Shown: positions 35,298 to 44,792 of the stretch, in pieces
Layout of the letters: each line of letters starts with the position of its first letter
How positions within the stretch are numbered: position 1 is the stretch's first letter
Source: DASWJZ01 sp963720705
GTDB taxonomy: Bacteria > Pseudomonadota > Alphaproteobacteria > Rhizobiales > Afifellaceae
Direction: 5' to 3'
DNA: 64,000 nucleotides
Assembly (NCBI GenBank): GCA_963720705.1
Contig: CAVRGJ010000001.1
Coordinates: 248,001 to 312,000, forward strand
The notes under the pieces: generated by a model
What the model saw: the letters and a program-made list of their open reading frames with translations, nothing else
Told to the model about the DNA's origin: nothing
Database searches by the model: none
Program-made: the position numbers and the translations under genes

Positions 35298-36403
35298 CGC
35301 ACCGCCTCGACCTGGTCGAGCCGCATGGTGAAGCCGACGGCCGGCATCGGCTTCGTTGCGCCGAGCAATTCCATCATGCGGTCGTAGCGGCCGCCGCCGA
35401 TCAGCGGATCGTCGAGGCCGACGGCGCGCACCTCGAAGACAAGGCCGGTGTAGTAATCGAGCGGGCGGCCGAAGCCCGCCTCGAAGCGGATCGCCGCGGA
35501 AGGCGCGCGGGCGGCTATCGCCTTGGTACGCTCGGCGAAGAAGCTAAGCGCATCCGAGAGATCAATGCCGTGCTTCTTCGCAAAGGCGCTCAGTGTCCGA
35601 GTTGCCTGCGAGAGTTCAGCATTGAGCTTTAGGTACTCGCCAACGATTCGTGCGGCGCGCGCAGCGGCGGCGGCGTCGGGAATGGCGCGTTTGGAAAGAA
35701 AGCGCTCCGCGATTTCTTGCGGCGCGCGGCCAGCGCCTTCCTGGTGGCCGTGGGCGGCAAGCCGGTCGTCGATGAGCGCGACGAGGGCGCCCTTGTCCTC
35801 GGCGACCGCGCGGAGCGCCGGGTCGAGGCGGCGATCCTCCACATCGCGCGGCGCGACCATCCGCTCCAGATTCGCGGCCATCGTTTCGGGCAGGCCGAAC
35901 GAGCGGCGCAGCCGCCGCCGCCAGCGGCCTGGAAGGCCAAGCGCGCCAAGCAGCGCGGTGAAGAGCGTGATGTCGCCGAGCCTCACCGCGATATCCCCCG
36001 GCGCGGCCTCGCGCGCGCAGGCGATGGCGAGCGCCAGCGCTTGTGCGTCGGCGGTCACGCGATCGGGCGCGCCGATATCCTCGTAGCCGGCTTCAAGCCG
36101 CTCCGGCGAGCCCTGGTCATGGCGGCGGAAGACGAGGCCCTGATAGGCGTAGCGCGTCGGCCCGGCGCCGCCCTGCAAATGCGCGAGGCAGACAGGGATG
36201 GTGAAGTCGGGACGCAGCGCGAGGCGTTCGCCCTGCGGCCCCTCCGTCACGAACATGCGTCGGCGGATGTCCTCGCCCGCCGTCTCCAGAAACGGGTCGG
36301 CCGGATGCAGCACCGGCACGTCGACGAAGCGTGCGCCGGCGCGATCGAAGAGCGCGCGAAGGCGGGGGGTGAGCGCGATGGCATTAGAAGGCCGCCGTTT
36401 CAT
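35294..36403 (-). CDS. hisZ: ATP phosphoribosyltransferase regulatory subunit
   Basis: HisZ is a catalytically dead paralogue of histidyl-tRNA synthetase that activates and confers feedback on short-form HisG. The 369-residue protein keeps class II synthetase shape: LALRPDFTIPVCLAHL (motif 2-like), YAYQGLVFRRHDQGSPE, and IGGGRYDRMMELLG near the end. It lacks the histidyl-tRNA-specific anticodon domain. The adjacent hisS (broken) and hisG complete the group. A palindromic repeat separates its start from the hisS stop. Confidence 0.93.
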   Translation of the reverse strand: MKRRPSNAIALTPRLRALFDRAGARFVDVPVLHPADPFLETAGEDIRRRMFVTEGPQGERLALRPDFTIPVCLAHLQGGAGPTRYAYQGLVFRRHDQGSPERLEAGYEDIGAPDRVTADAQALALAIACAREAAPGDIAVRLGDITLFTALLGALGLPGRWRRRLRRSFGLPETMAANLERMVAPRDVEDRRLDPALRAVAEDKGALVALIDDRLAAHGHQEGAGRAPQEIAERFLSKRAIPDAAAAARAARIVGEYLKLNAELSQATRTLSAFAKKHGIDLSDALSFFAERTKAIAARAPSAAIRFEAGFGRPLDYYTGLVFEVRAVGLDDPLIGGGRYDRMMELLGATKPMPAVGFTMRLDQVEAVR

Positions 36404-36410
36404 CGCCGTT

Positions 36411-36557
36411 TGTCATCCCGGAAGGCGCGAAGCGCCTGTCGGGGACCCAAGAACACCGCAGTGACATGCGGGCCCACGAGCGAGAGGTCGGCGGCTCATT
36501 TTTCGTCTCGGCGTTCATGGGTCCCGGTCTTGGCCTGCGGCCAAACCGGGATGACAG
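36411..36557. repeat. Palindromic repetitive element between hisS and hisZ
   Basis: The left end (TGTCATCCCGG, later GGGGACCCA, GAAC) and the reverse complement of the right end (TGTCATCCCGG, CGGGACCCATGAAC) match over roughly 47 bases with mismatches, forming a long imperfect inverted repeat around a short centre. It has no coding content. It fills the gap between two genes of the his group and resembles the REP-like elements common in rhizobial intergenic DNA. Confidence 0.75.
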
Positions 36558-36574
36558 CTGGTTGGGCATTGGCG

Positions 36575-38116
36575 CTACTTGGCCTGCTGCTTCTTCAGCA
36601 GCTTCTTCACTTCCGCGACGATGTCTGAGGCTGGCACCTCGAATTGTCCGGGGCGCTCTTCCTTCCAGGCCGCGTGATCCTCGCCGATCGCCGCCGCCTG
36701 CGCCTTGCCGGCGACGAGATCCTTGATCTGCAGCTTGCCGGCGTCGAATTCATTCGAGCCCGCGATGATGGCGGCGGGGGAATTTCTGCGGTCAGCGTAT
36801 TTGAGCTGCGCCTTCATGCCGGAGGCGCCGAGATACATCTCGACAGGAATGACTGGATCGCCAAGTTTGCGATCCTTGTTCAAACCTTCGCGCAGTTCGG
36901 CTGCCAGTTTCTGATAGTCTGGGGAGTCGATCCCTATCCATCACGGTGACGACGACGGGGCCGTTCATGCCCTCGTCGCCGAGCTTGCCGACGGCTTTCA
37001 GCGCGGCGGCGAGACGTGAAACGCCAACGGAGAAACCGGTCGCCGGCACGTCCTCACCGCGGAAACGGCCGACGAGGCCGTCGTAGCGCCCTCCCCCGCC
37101 GACCGAGCCGAAGACCACCACTTCGCCTTTGTCATTCGTGACGGGGATGTTGAGCTGTGCCTCGAAGACAGGGCCGGTGTAATATTCGAGCCCACGGACG
37201 ACGGAGGGGTCGATTTGGATCCGGCTCTCTTCGTAACCAGAGGCGACCACCAGCTCATGAATCGCGAGTAACTCCCTTGCTCCCTCTTTGCCCGTTTCGG
37301 AATCACCTATCCGATCTTCAAGGTTGGCAACGGTCACATTGCTAGCGACGCCCTGCGCGCTAGTTCCTGGCAACGCCGGGTCACCAATTACGTTCATGAC
37401 CCGCGTTCTCTGTTTCCAATCCAGTCCGGCGCCTTTCGTAAAATCCCCGCTTTCGTCTTCGCGACCGTCCCCGAGCAATTTGTCCACTCCGTCTGACCCG
37501 AGCCGATCCAGCTTGTCGATCGCGCGAAGGACGGCGAGCTTCTGGTGCTCATCTGTGACGCCGATCGCCTCCATCACCCCATCGAGCACTTTTCGGTTAT
37601 TCACCTTGATGACGTATTGCCCGCGCTCGAACCCGAGCTCTCTCCATCGTATCGGCGGCCATCATGCAGATTTCGGCGTCGGCCGCGGGCGAGGCCGAGC
37701 CGACCGTGTCGGCATCGAACTGCATGAACTGGCGATAGCGTCCCGGTCCCGGCTTCTCGTTGCGGAACACCCAGCCGGCGCGATAGCTGCGATAAGGCTT
37801 CGGCAGCCGCTCGTAATTCTCCGCGACGTAGCGCGCGAGCGGCGCGGTCAGATCGTAGCGGAGCGACAGCCAGGCCTCATCCTCGTCCTGGAAACGAGAA
37901 CACGCCTTCGTTCGGGCGGTCCTGGTCGGGCAGGAATTTTCCGAGCGCTTCGGTGTATTCGACGAAGGGCGTCTCCACCGGCTCGAAGCCGTAGCGCTCG
38001 AAGACGCGTTTGATCTTCGCCATCATCGCATCGACGGCGCGAATATCCTCCGGCCCGCGATCGGCGAAGCCGCGCGGCAGCTTGGGCTCAAGCTTGTTCT
38101 TCTTCGTATCGGCCAT
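36575..38116 (-). pseudogene. hisS: Histidyl-tRNA synthetase, interrupted by three single-base excesses
   Basis: The pieces together encode a complete class IIa HisRS of about 512 residues. ATG 38116 begins MADTKKNKLEPKLPRGFADR. Motif 2 is GRFRQFMQFDADT, the histidine-specific part is VVRGLEYYTGPVFEA, motif 3 is GGGGRYDGLVGRF, and an anticodon domain ends AEVKKLLKKQQAK. The frame breaks near 37890 (extra C in the coding strand), near 37641 (extra A) and at 36921-36924 (C run one too long); deleting one base at each restores it. hisS is essential unless duplicated elsewhere, so sequence error is as likely as decay. Parts of the middle are lower in GC than the neighbours. Confidence 0.88.
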
Positions 38117-38170
38117 TGTCGATTTCGTCGGACGCCAAGCATCCGCTTGCTTTCCGCATCGCGGATATCA

Positions 38171-38191
38171 GAAAACCCGCCGGTCGGCGGG
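38171..38191 (-). terminator. Terminator downstream of the DUF930 gene
   Basis: On the minus strand CCCGCCG, two bases, then CGGCGGG, followed by TTTTC. It lies about 80 bases past the stop of the DUF930 gene and before hisS. Confidence 0.6.
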
Positions 38192-38272
38192 CGCGGCCTT
38201 AGTAGCGGGACAGAAGCGCTGCGGCAACCGGCGAGGACCCGAGCCCTGCGGGCGGGCCAGGCCGGCTCAGCC

Positions 38273-38704
38273 TCATTCCCAGAGGCCGTACTTCTCCCAA
38301 TCGCTCTCAGGGATGGGCGCGCCGATCTCGTAGTTGAAATCGAGCACCTCCATGTGGTCGTCGGAGGTCTTGCAGACGTAGGAAAGCTTGTACCACTTGC
38401 CCTTCGAGCGGAACGCGGCGCCGTCGCCTTCCAGCGAGTCGCCGTCGACCTTGGTGTCCGCCGTCGCCCCGGCCACGACGCGCTCGGGCGTATAGCCCTT
38501 CTTGTCCTTCGCGATGCGGGTCATCGCCTCGATGTCGCAGCGCTGCTCGAGCCGGGCGCTCAGATCGAGCTCGCGCAGCCCCTTCACGATCGCGGCCTCA
38601 AGAGCGGCGCTCGGCGCGGCAAGCGGCGGCGCGACGACGAGCGCCGAAGCGAGGATCAGGATGCGGGAGAACGCGGAGGGGCGTTTATACGCTGGGTGAA
38701 CCAT
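38273..38704 (-). CDS. DUF930 domain secreted protein
   Basis: This 143-residue protein has an N-terminal signal peptide (to PLAAPSAAL). It matches DUF930: ARLEQRCDIEAMTRI, then WYKLSYVCKTSDDHMEVLDFNY, and the terminal IPESDWEKYGLW. The two cysteines are positioned as in the family and may pair in the periplasm. Function is unknown. It is a single gene with its own terminator, ahead of hisS on the same strand. Confidence 0.82.
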   Translation of the reverse strand: MVHPAYKRPSAFSRILILASALVVAPPLAAPSAALEAAIVKGLRELDLSARLEQRCDIEAMTRIAKDKKGYTPERVVAGATADTKVDGDSLEGDGAAFRSKGKWYKLSYVCKTSDDHMEVLDFNYEIGAPIPESDWEKYGLWE

Positions 38705-38825
38705 CTTTCCGGCGTGGTCTTGTTACGAACCCGTTGCGGGCCTCGCCTTTAGTAGCCGGCCGGCGCCGCGGCGGCAACCGGGCGCGCGAAGCATGGTTTA
38801 GGTCGAAGGGGGGCAGGCCCGTCGC

Positions 38826-38915
38826 CCCGGGCGCCAACCCTCTCCCCTTGTGGGAGGGTGCACTCGCAAGCTACGGCTGCCGCGGCTCCTCTCTCCCGCA
38901 AGGGAAGACGGGATG
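38826..38915. repeat. Intergenic C/T-rich short inverted segments
   Basis: The 244-base gap between DUF930 and the oxidoreductase has two short hairpin-like segments, CCCTCTCCCC-TTGT-GGGAGGG at about 38838-38857 and TCTCCC-GCAA-GGGA at about 38891-38904. They resemble degenerate copies of a repeat found between genes in many bacteria. I see no gene here. Confidence 0.4.
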
Positions 38916-38948
38916 CTCATTGCGGAGCATCGAGATGAAGGTCCGCGC

Positions 38949-40577
38949 ATGATCGAAACCGATGCCGTCATTATCGGAGGGGGGCACAACGGCCTCGTGT
39001 GCGCCGCTTACCTCGCGGCGGCAGGACTGAAGGTGACGGTGCTCGAACGCCGCAAAATCGTCGGCGGCGCGGCGGTGACGGAAGAATTCTGTCCGGGCTT
39101 CAAGAACTCCGTCGCCTCCTACACGGTGTCGTTGCTCAACCCGAAGATCATTCGCGACCTCGCTTTGCCGGCACACGGGCTCAGGATCGTGGAGCGGAAG
39201 CTCGCGAACTTCCTGCCGCTTCCCGACGGCCGGCATCTCAAGGTCGGCCAGGGTCGGACCAAGGCGGAGGTGATAAAATTCTCGAAAAGAGACGCTGAGC
39301 GGCTCGACGACTATTCGGCGCGGCTCGACCGCGTCGCCGACGTGCTTCGCGGACTTTTGCTCGACGCACCCCCGAATGTCCTTGCCGAGGGCTGGGGCAT
39401 CCTCCCGGAGCTTCTGAAAGCCGCGCCGCTCGGCCGCCGGCTCGGCGCGCTCGACGCCGAAGCGCGCCGCGACTTCCTCGACCTGCTTTTGAAATCGGCG
39501 GGCGATTTTCTCGATTCCTGGTTCGAGAGCGATCCGATCAAGGCGGTCTTCGGGTTCGACGGCATCGTCGGAACCTATCAGAGCCCCTACGCGCAGGGCA
39601 CCGCCTACGTGCTCCTGCACCACGTCTTCGGCGAGGTGAACGGAAAGCGAGGCGTCTGGGGTCACGCCATCGGCGGCATGGGCGCGATCACGCAGGCGAT
39701 GGCGAAATGCTGCGCGGCGCGCGGCGTCGAGATTCGCACCGACACCGCGGTCCGCGAGGTGATCGTGGAGAAAGGCCGCGCCGTCGGCGCCGTAACGGAA
39801 TCCGGCGAGGTCTTTCGCGCGAGGATCGTCGTCTCCAATCTCAATCCGAAACTTCTCTTCAGCCGGATGGTCGATCCGGAGGCGCTCGATGCGGAGTTCC
39901 TCAGGCGCATGACGCATTGGCGCTCGGGCTCCGGCACCTTCCGCATGAACGTGGCGCTCTCCGAGCTGCCGGATTTTTCCGCTGCCCCGGGCAAAACCGT
40001 CGCCGAGCATCACACGGCCGGGATCATCATCGGCCCGAGCCTTTCCTACATGGATCGCGCCTTCCTCGATGCCAGGGCGCACGGCTGGTCGAAAGCGCCG
40101 GTCATCGAGATGCTGATCCCCTCGACGCTCGACGACACGCTCGCGCCGCAGGAGAAGCATGTCGCGAGCCTCTTCTGCCAGCACGTCGCGCCCGAGCTTC
40201 CGCAAGGCTTTCCCGGCGGCTCTTCGTGGGACGACCACAAGGAAGAGGTCGCCGATCTGATGATTGCGACGGTGAATGCCTACGCACCGAATTTCGCGTC
40301 ATCGGTTGTCGGCCGGCAGGTGCTTTCGCCGCTCGACCTTGAGCGCACTTTCGGGCTTCTCGGCGGGGACATCTTTCATGGCCAATTGTCGCTCGACCAG
40401 ATCTTCTCCGCCCGCCCGGCGCTCGGCCACGCCGATTATCGCGCGCCGATTCCAGGCCTTTATCTCTGCGGCTCCGGCACGCATCCGGGCGGCGGCGTGA
40501 CCGGCGCGCCCGGCCACAACGCGGCGCGGGAAATCCTGCGCGACGCGAAGCGCCGCCGCGCCGCGACAAGCGCCTAG
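38949..40577 (+). CDS. Phytoene-dehydrogenase-like FAD-dependent oxidoreductase
   Basis: This 542-residue flavoprotein has the dinucleotide-binding motif VIIGGGHNGLVCAAYLA at the N-terminus, then LERRKIVGGAAVTEE. The C-terminal FAD motif is PGLYLCGSGTHPGGGVTGAPGHNAA. It belongs to the broad carotenoid-desaturase/PYROXD2-like group. No carotenoid genes are nearby, so the substrate is unknown. ATG 38949 sits directly before the FAD motif; an in-frame ATG at about 38910 is possible. The next gene starts 11 bases after the stop. Confidence 0.87.
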   Translation: MIETDAVIIGGGHNGLVCAAYLAAAGLKVTVLERRKIVGGAAVTEEFCPGFKNSVASYTVSLLNPKIIRDLALPAHGLRIVERKLANFLPLPDGRHLKVGQGRTKAEVIKFSKRDAERLDDYSARLDRVADVLRGLLLDAPPNVLAEGWGILPELLKAAPLGRRLGALDAEARRDFLDLLLKSAGDFLDSWFESDPIKAVFGFDGIVGTYQSPYAQGTAYVLLHHVFGEVNGKRGVWGHAIGGMGAITQAMAKCCAARGVEIRTDTAVREVIVEKGRAVGAVTESGEVFRARIVVSNLNPKLLFSRMVDPEALDAEFLRRMTHWRSGSGTFRMNVALSELPDFSAAPGKTVAEHHTAGIIIGPSLSYMDRAFLDARAHGWSKAPVIEMLIPSTLDDTLAPQEKHVASLFCQHVAPELPQGFPGGSSWDDHKEEVADLMIATVNAYAPNFASSVVGRQVLSPLDLERTFGLLGGDIFHGQLSLDQIFSARPALGHADYRAPIPGLYLCGSGTHPGGGVTGAPGHNAAREILRDAKRRRAATSA

Positions 40578-40588
40578 GGAGCCGGCGA

Positions 40589-41086
40589 ATGCGCAGGTTC
40601 TTCCGCCGGCTCAACCATCGCGACGCGGTCATGAAGAACCTCGAGGCGCTGCTCCTCAACTATCCACGCGGGCGGCAGTTCGCCCGCGATTTCCCGAAGC
40701 TCAAGGCCGTGTTGCGCGACGATTTCGAAGCGGGCGTTCCGCCCACCCTCGCGGCGCTCAAAATCTCCGAAAGCGTGATCGGGAATTTCGTCGGCCAGCT
40801 CGATGCCCCCCAGAAAGCGAAGGTGCTCGACGCACTCGTCGAAGGCGGGCGCGCGCGCTACGCTGACGTTGCACGGAAGCGGGTCAGGGGAGCGCGCGCC
40901 AAAGAGCGCGACGCGGTCCTCTTCGTCTCGGAGCTTGCCGGTACCGCCATCTACATCGCCGGGCGGATGGCGGAGGAAGGGACGCTCCGCTGGGACGACT
41001 ACGCCGACTTCCTTTCGCGGATCGAAGCGGCGCTCGGCGCCCCACCGATCAGCCAGCACCCGCTCGGGCGCGCCTTCGCACCCTGA
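40589..41086 (+). CDS. Conserved-looking protein of unknown function
   Basis: This 165-residue soluble protein has no signal peptide, membrane segment or recognisable motif. It is mostly helical, with basic residues at the start (MRRFFRRLNHRD) and a central ARKRVRGARAKERD stretch. It follows the oxidoreductase by 11 bases and is probably cotranscribed with it. Both end before a bidirectional hairpin. I cannot assign a function. Confidence 0.65.
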   Translation: MRRFFRRLNHRDAVMKNLEALLLNYPRGRQFARDFPKLKAVLRDDFEAGVPPTLAALKISESVIGNFVGQLDAPQKAKVLDALVEGGRARYADVARKRVRGARAKERDAVLFVSELAGTAIYIAGRMAEEGTLRWDDYADFLSRIEAALGAPPISQHPLGRAFAP

Positions 41087-41094
41087 GAGCCGAA

Positions 41095-41120
41095 GCGGGC
41101 GGGGCCGAAGCCCCGCCCGC
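41095..41120. terminator. Hairpin between convergent genes, probable bidirectional terminator
   Basis: GCGGGCGGGGC pairs with GCCCCGCCCGC around CGAA, an 11-base stem. It lies between the stops of the unknown gene (+) and the ABC binding protein (-). T runs are weak on both sides, so termination strength is uncertain. Confidence 0.55.
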
Positions 41121-41148
41121 CAAGGCGTTTTCAAGAAAAACGATGCGA

Positions 41149-42168
41149 TCAGCCGCCGATGCAGGTGTCGGCAGTTTCAGGCGTGCAGACGTCGAGACCC
41201 GTATAGGTCGGGTCGGCCGGCGCCGGCTTGCCTTCCTTCATGTCCTTGATCGCGTAGATGACCTTGTAGCCCATCTCGAACGGCCGCTGGCCGACCTGAC
41301 CGGCGGAGAGGCCTTCCTTCATCAGGTCGATCTGAACGGGCAGCGTATCGGCGACGACGAGGGCGAGAGCGCCGGAAGCGATCTTGTCCTTGTACTTCGA
41401 GGCGACGTCGCGATAGGCGTCAGGCACGAACTGCGGGAAGCCGCCGGTCGGCGTGAACGCGTCGAGGTCCGGATACTTGCCGAGGATGTCTTCCATCTGC
41501 TGCACCGACAGCGGGAAGTCGTCGTTGGTGTAGAGCGGGCAACCGTCAACTTCGGTCCACCCGTTCTGGCCGGTGAGACGCTCGCCAGGCGAGGTCGTGC
41601 CGGTCATGCCGCCGAGCGTGTCGCGGATACCCTGCATGCGCTCGTTGTGGTTGGCTGCCGCCGCACCGCCCGACTGGATGCAGATCGTGCCGCCGTTCGG
41701 CTTAATCTTCTGCACGAGCTTCGCGATGTTGACGCCGATGTCGTAGTTGTGCGTGCCGATGTAGGCGACGCGGAGATCCTTGTTCTCCGGCAGAAGGTCT
41801 GAGTCCCACGTCAGGACCGGAATGCCCTTCGCCTTGGCGTCGCCGAGCACGCTCGCCATCGCCGCCGCGTTCGCGGGCGAAACCGCGATGCCGTCGACGC
41901 CCTTGGCGATCAGGTCGGCCACGATCTGCACCTGCTCATCGCCGCCGCCGTGCTCGCCGGGGCCGGTGAAGTAGCACTCGACCTTGTCGGCACCGATCTC
42001 GGAAACGGCCTTGTCGCAACCGAGCTTCGCCTGATCGAAGAACGGGTTGTTCAGGTTCTTCGGCACCACGGCGATGGTGAGCTTCTGTGCGTTCGCCTGT
42101 CCGGCGAAAAGCACGCCAGCCACCATGGCCCCGGCGATGAAGGCGGCACCTGTCAAAAATTTCCTCAT
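41149..42168 (-). CDS. ABC transporter periplasmic sugar-binding protein (RbsB type)
   Basis: This 339-residue periplasmic binding protein has a signal peptide ending GQANAQK. The PBP1-like fold shows NNPFFDQAKLGCDKA, DLIAKGVDGIAVSPANAAAMA and GIPVLTWDSDL. Extra cysteines (GCDKA, VECYF, DGCPLY and a C-terminal CTPETADTC) suggest disulfides. The ligand cannot be named; the fold is used for pentoses, hexoses and autoinducers. It is the last gene of a leftward unit that begins at lutA. Confidence 0.87.
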   Translation of the reverse strand: MRKFLTGAAFIAGAMVAGVLFAGQANAQKLTIAVVPKNLNNPFFDQAKLGCDKAVSEIGADKVECYFTGPGEHGGGDEQVQIVADLIAKGVDGIAVSPANAAAMASVLGDAKAKGIPVLTWDSDLLPENKDLRVAYIGTHNYDIGVNIAKLVQKIKPNGGTICIQSGGAAAANHNERMQGIRDTLGGMTGTTSPGERLTGQNGWTEVDGCPLYTNDDFPLSVQQMEDILGKYPDLDAFTPTGGFPQFVPDAYRDVASKYKDKIASGALALVVADTLPVQIDLMKEGLSAGQVGQRPFEMGYKVIYAIKDMKEGKPAPADPTYTGLDVCTPETADTCIGG

Positions 42169-42222
42169 GTACTCTCCTCCCTTTCCCTACACTTTGACGC
42201 GCTGGCGCCCCTCGAACGAGGC

Positions 42223-43272
42223 TTATGCGCGTCGACGCCCGCGGATCTTTTCAAGCAGAACCGCGAGAACGATGAAGACGCCGACGAAGGCGCCTTGCCA
42301 ATTGGAATCGATACCCTGCATCAGCAAGGAATTACGGATGACCTCAAGCAGAGCCGCGCCGACGAAGGCGCCGTAGGTGCTGCCCTCCCCGCCCATCAGA
42401 TTGGCGCCGCCGATGACGGTCGAGGCGATCACCTTCAGCTCATAGCCCGTGCCGAGCGCGTTGATGGCGGAGCCCTGCCAGCCGACGACGAGGATGGCGG
42501 CGACGGCCGCGGTGAAGCCGGACAGGATGTAGGCCGTCATCTTGACGCGGTCGACCGGAACGCCGGTCAGGCGCGCTGCCTGCTCGTTGCCGCCGATCGA
42601 AAAAAGATGCCGTCCCCAGGTGGTGAGCTTCAAGACGATCCCGACGACCACCACGAGGATGATCAGCACCCAGACCATGTTCGACATGTAGAGGAACTCG
42701 CCGCCGCCGATCGCCTTGAACCCCGGCTTATAGGGGCCGAAGTTGTAGATCATCTTGTTCTGCGAAAGCACGATCGCGACTGAGCGTGCGAACGACAACA
42801 TGCCAAGCGTGACGACGAAGGGCGAAAGCCCGACGTAGGCGATCAGAAGGCCGTTGACCATGCCGACGGCCATGCCCGCCAGCAAACCGGCGCCGATGGC
42901 GAGCGCCCAGTGCTGGCCGGCCTGCAGGATGATGCCGCAGACGACGCCGACGAGCCCCATCGTGGACCCGACCGAGAGGTCGATGCCGCCGGTGACGATG
43001 ACCGCCACCATGCCGACCGACATGATGCCGATATAGGCGAAGTTTCGGGTGATGTTGTAGAAATTCTCCGACGAAGCGAAGGCTCTCGGCTGCAGGATGC
43101 ACATCAGTGCAATGATCGCGATCAGCGCGACCGTGACCCAGAACGGCTGACTCGAGATCACCTTCTCAAAGAGCGTCTGCTCCCTGATACCGACGACGTC
43201 CTCGATTGCCACGCCGCCTATCGCCGGCGAAGCCGCGCCGGCAGTGCCGGCCGGCATTCCGTCAGGCTGCAT
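42223..43272 (-). CDS. ABC transporter permease (RbsC type)
   Basis: This 349-residue inner-membrane protein has about ten helices and belongs to the BPD_transp_2 family. The conserved GGIDLSVGSTMGLVGVVCG and GRHLFSIGGNEQAARLTG loops contact the ATPase. It overlaps the ATPase gene by 11 bases and precedes the binding protein by 54, so the three form one sugar-type importer. Confidence 0.93.
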   Translation of the reverse strand: MQPDGMPAGTAGAASPAIGGVAIEDVVGIREQTLFEKVISSQPFWVTVALIAIIALMCILQPRAFASSENFYNITRNFAYIGIMSVGMVAVIVTGGIDLSVGSTMGLVGVVCGIILQAGQHWALAIGAGLLAGMAVGMVNGLLIAYVGLSPFVVTLGMLSFARSVAIVLSQNKMIYNFGPYKPGFKAIGGGEFLYMSNMVWVLIILVVVVGIVLKLTTWGRHLFSIGGNEQAARLTGVPVDRVKMTAYILSGFTAAVAAILVVGWQGSAINALGTGYELKVIASTVIGGANLMGGEGSTYGAFVGAALLEVIRNSLLMQGIDSNWQGAFVGVFIVLAVLLEKIRGRRRA

Positions 43273-44002
43273 GGATGGCCCCCGTGATGAGCCCGGTCAC
43301 TTCTTCCGGGCTTGAATCCGCGATCGCCTTCTCGGCCACCTTTCGCCCGCGCCTGAGCACCAGGATGCGGTCGGCGACGGCGAAGACGTCGGGCATGCGA
43401 TGGCTGATCAAGACGATGGCGATGCCCTGTTCGCGCAAACGGCGGATCAGGTCCAACACCTGCGCCACCTGACGGACCGAGATCGCCGCGGTCGGCTCGT
43501 CCATCAGCACAATCTTGGAATCGGAGAGTCTGGTGCGGGCGATCGCCACCGCCTGACGCTGACCGCCCGACATGCGGCGTACGAGGTCGCGCGGCCGCGT
43601 CTCCGATTGCAGCTCGGCGAAAAGCTCGCCGGCGCGGGCATACATCGAGCGGAAGTCGAGAAACTTGAACGGCCCGACGCGAGTCCACTTCTCGCGCCCG
43701 AGGAATACGTTCGCCGCCGCCGTCAGGTTGTCGCAAAGCGCCAGGTCCTGATAGACGATCTCGATCCCTTTCTCGCGCGCCTCGACCGGCTTGTGAAAAT
43801 GCACCGGCCGCTCATCCATGATGATCTGGCCGGAAGACTGGGGGAAATTGCCCGCGATGATCTTCACCAGCGTCGATTTGCCGGCGCCGTTGTCGCCCAT
43901 GAGGCCGAGCACCTCGCCCGGCTCAAGCGTCAAATCGACGTCGGTCAGCGCGGTGATCGCGCCAAAGTGCTTCGATATCTTGCTGAGCTGAAGAACAGCC
44001 AC
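43262..44002 (-). CDS. ABC transporter ATPase, single domain (sugar type)
   Basis: This ATPase of about 246 residues has Walker A MGDNGAGKSTLVKI, signature RRMSGGQRQAVAIAR, Walker B IVLMDEPTAAIS and H-loop ISHRMPD. RbsA-type importers usually fuse two such domains; a single domain is typical of FrcA-like systems. GTG 44002 matches the family start; a TTG at 44047 would add 15 residues. It begins about 118 bases past the stop of lutC and shares its direction. Confidence 0.9.
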   Translation of the reverse strand: MAVLQLSKISKHFGAITALTDVDLTLEPGEVLGLMGDNGAGKSTLVKIIAGNFPQSSGQIIMDERPVHFHKPVEAREKGIEIVYQDLALCDNLTAAANVFLGREKWTRVGPFKFLDFRSMYARAGELFAELQSETRPRDLVRRMSGGQRQAVAIARTRLSDSKIVLMDEPTAAISVRQVAQVLDLIRRLREQGIAIVLISHRMPDVFAVADRILVLRRGRKVAEKAIADSSPEEVTGLITGAIHAA

Positions 44003-44119
44003 TTGGGGCACCCGCTCGAAGACGTTTCCTGGTCCGGCTGGCTGCAAGCCGGTGTTTTGCGGAAACGATACGGGCGTCTCACAAGCTTGTCTAGTGACGC
44101 GCGCCGCGTCGAACGCCGC

Positions 44120-44792
44120 TTAGCCTACTACCAGAATATGCAGCGCACGCGGCCCATGCGCGCCGAGGATCAGCGTCTGTTCGATGTCGGCGGAGCGCGA
44201 CGGCCCGGTAACGAGGTTCACCGTCCGAGGCAGGCCCCCCGCGCCGCAACGCTCGCGGATGCGGCTCCAAACTGCCTCGTAGTCGCCGGCGAGGTCATCG
44301 GCCGAGAGCATCACGATGTGCGCGTCGGGCAGAAAATTCAGCGTTGTCGGATTGTCAGACCCGGAAAGGAGGACGAGCGTGCCGGATTCAGCCACGCCGG
44401 CGAAAGCATGGCTGAACGAGACGACGTCGAGACCGTCTGAGGCGCCTTGCAGGCGCTCAAGATGCGGCTCGCGCTCCCAGGGCAGGGCGGCTATCGCCGG
44501 GTCGGAGCCGGTGCGAAGCCGCAAGGGGATATTGTGGCCCCGCAGATAGCGGCGCGACCGCCGCCGGCACGTCGTCGGCGGAGGCGAGGCGCTCGACGGT
44601 CGCGGAGACGCGCTCCGCCATCTCCTTGAACAGCGCCACGCGGCCTGCACGGTCGAGCTGCCCGCGCGCCGGGATGGTGTTGGGCTTCGGCTCCGCCAGC
44701 CGCGACTCAACCGCCCTCTTCCGCGCGGCGTCATCGGCGGAGACGCCGAGCGAACGCCTGACCTTTGCGAAGACCGCGTCTCTGCCGCTCAT
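44120..44792 (-). pseudogene. lutC: LutC/YkgG-type lactate utilisation protein, interrupted by one extra base
   Basis: LutC is the LUD-domain member of the LutABC L-lactate oxidation complex. From ATG 44792 the frame reads FAKVRRSLGV and ATVERLASADDVPAAVA, then leaves the family. The proper continuation, RYLRGHNIPLRLRTG through VSFSHAFAGVAESGTLVLLS to the stop at 44120, is in another frame. Deleting one base near 44551 (coding GCGCCGC to GCGCGC) gives an intact 223-residue protein. The ATG overlaps the LysE-family stop. It may be a true mutation or a sequence error. Confidence 0.85.

Noticed and set aside
36575..38116. Programmed ribosomal frameshifting in hisS
   Set aside because: Three separate sites would be needed, none with a recognisable slippery heptamer plus downstream structure, and HisRS is not known to use recoding. 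Sequence error or mutation is simpler.
38705..38948. A small gene in the gap before the oxidoreductase
   Set aside because: The only open frames overlap C/T-rich hairpin repeats and have no ribosome site or family resemblance.
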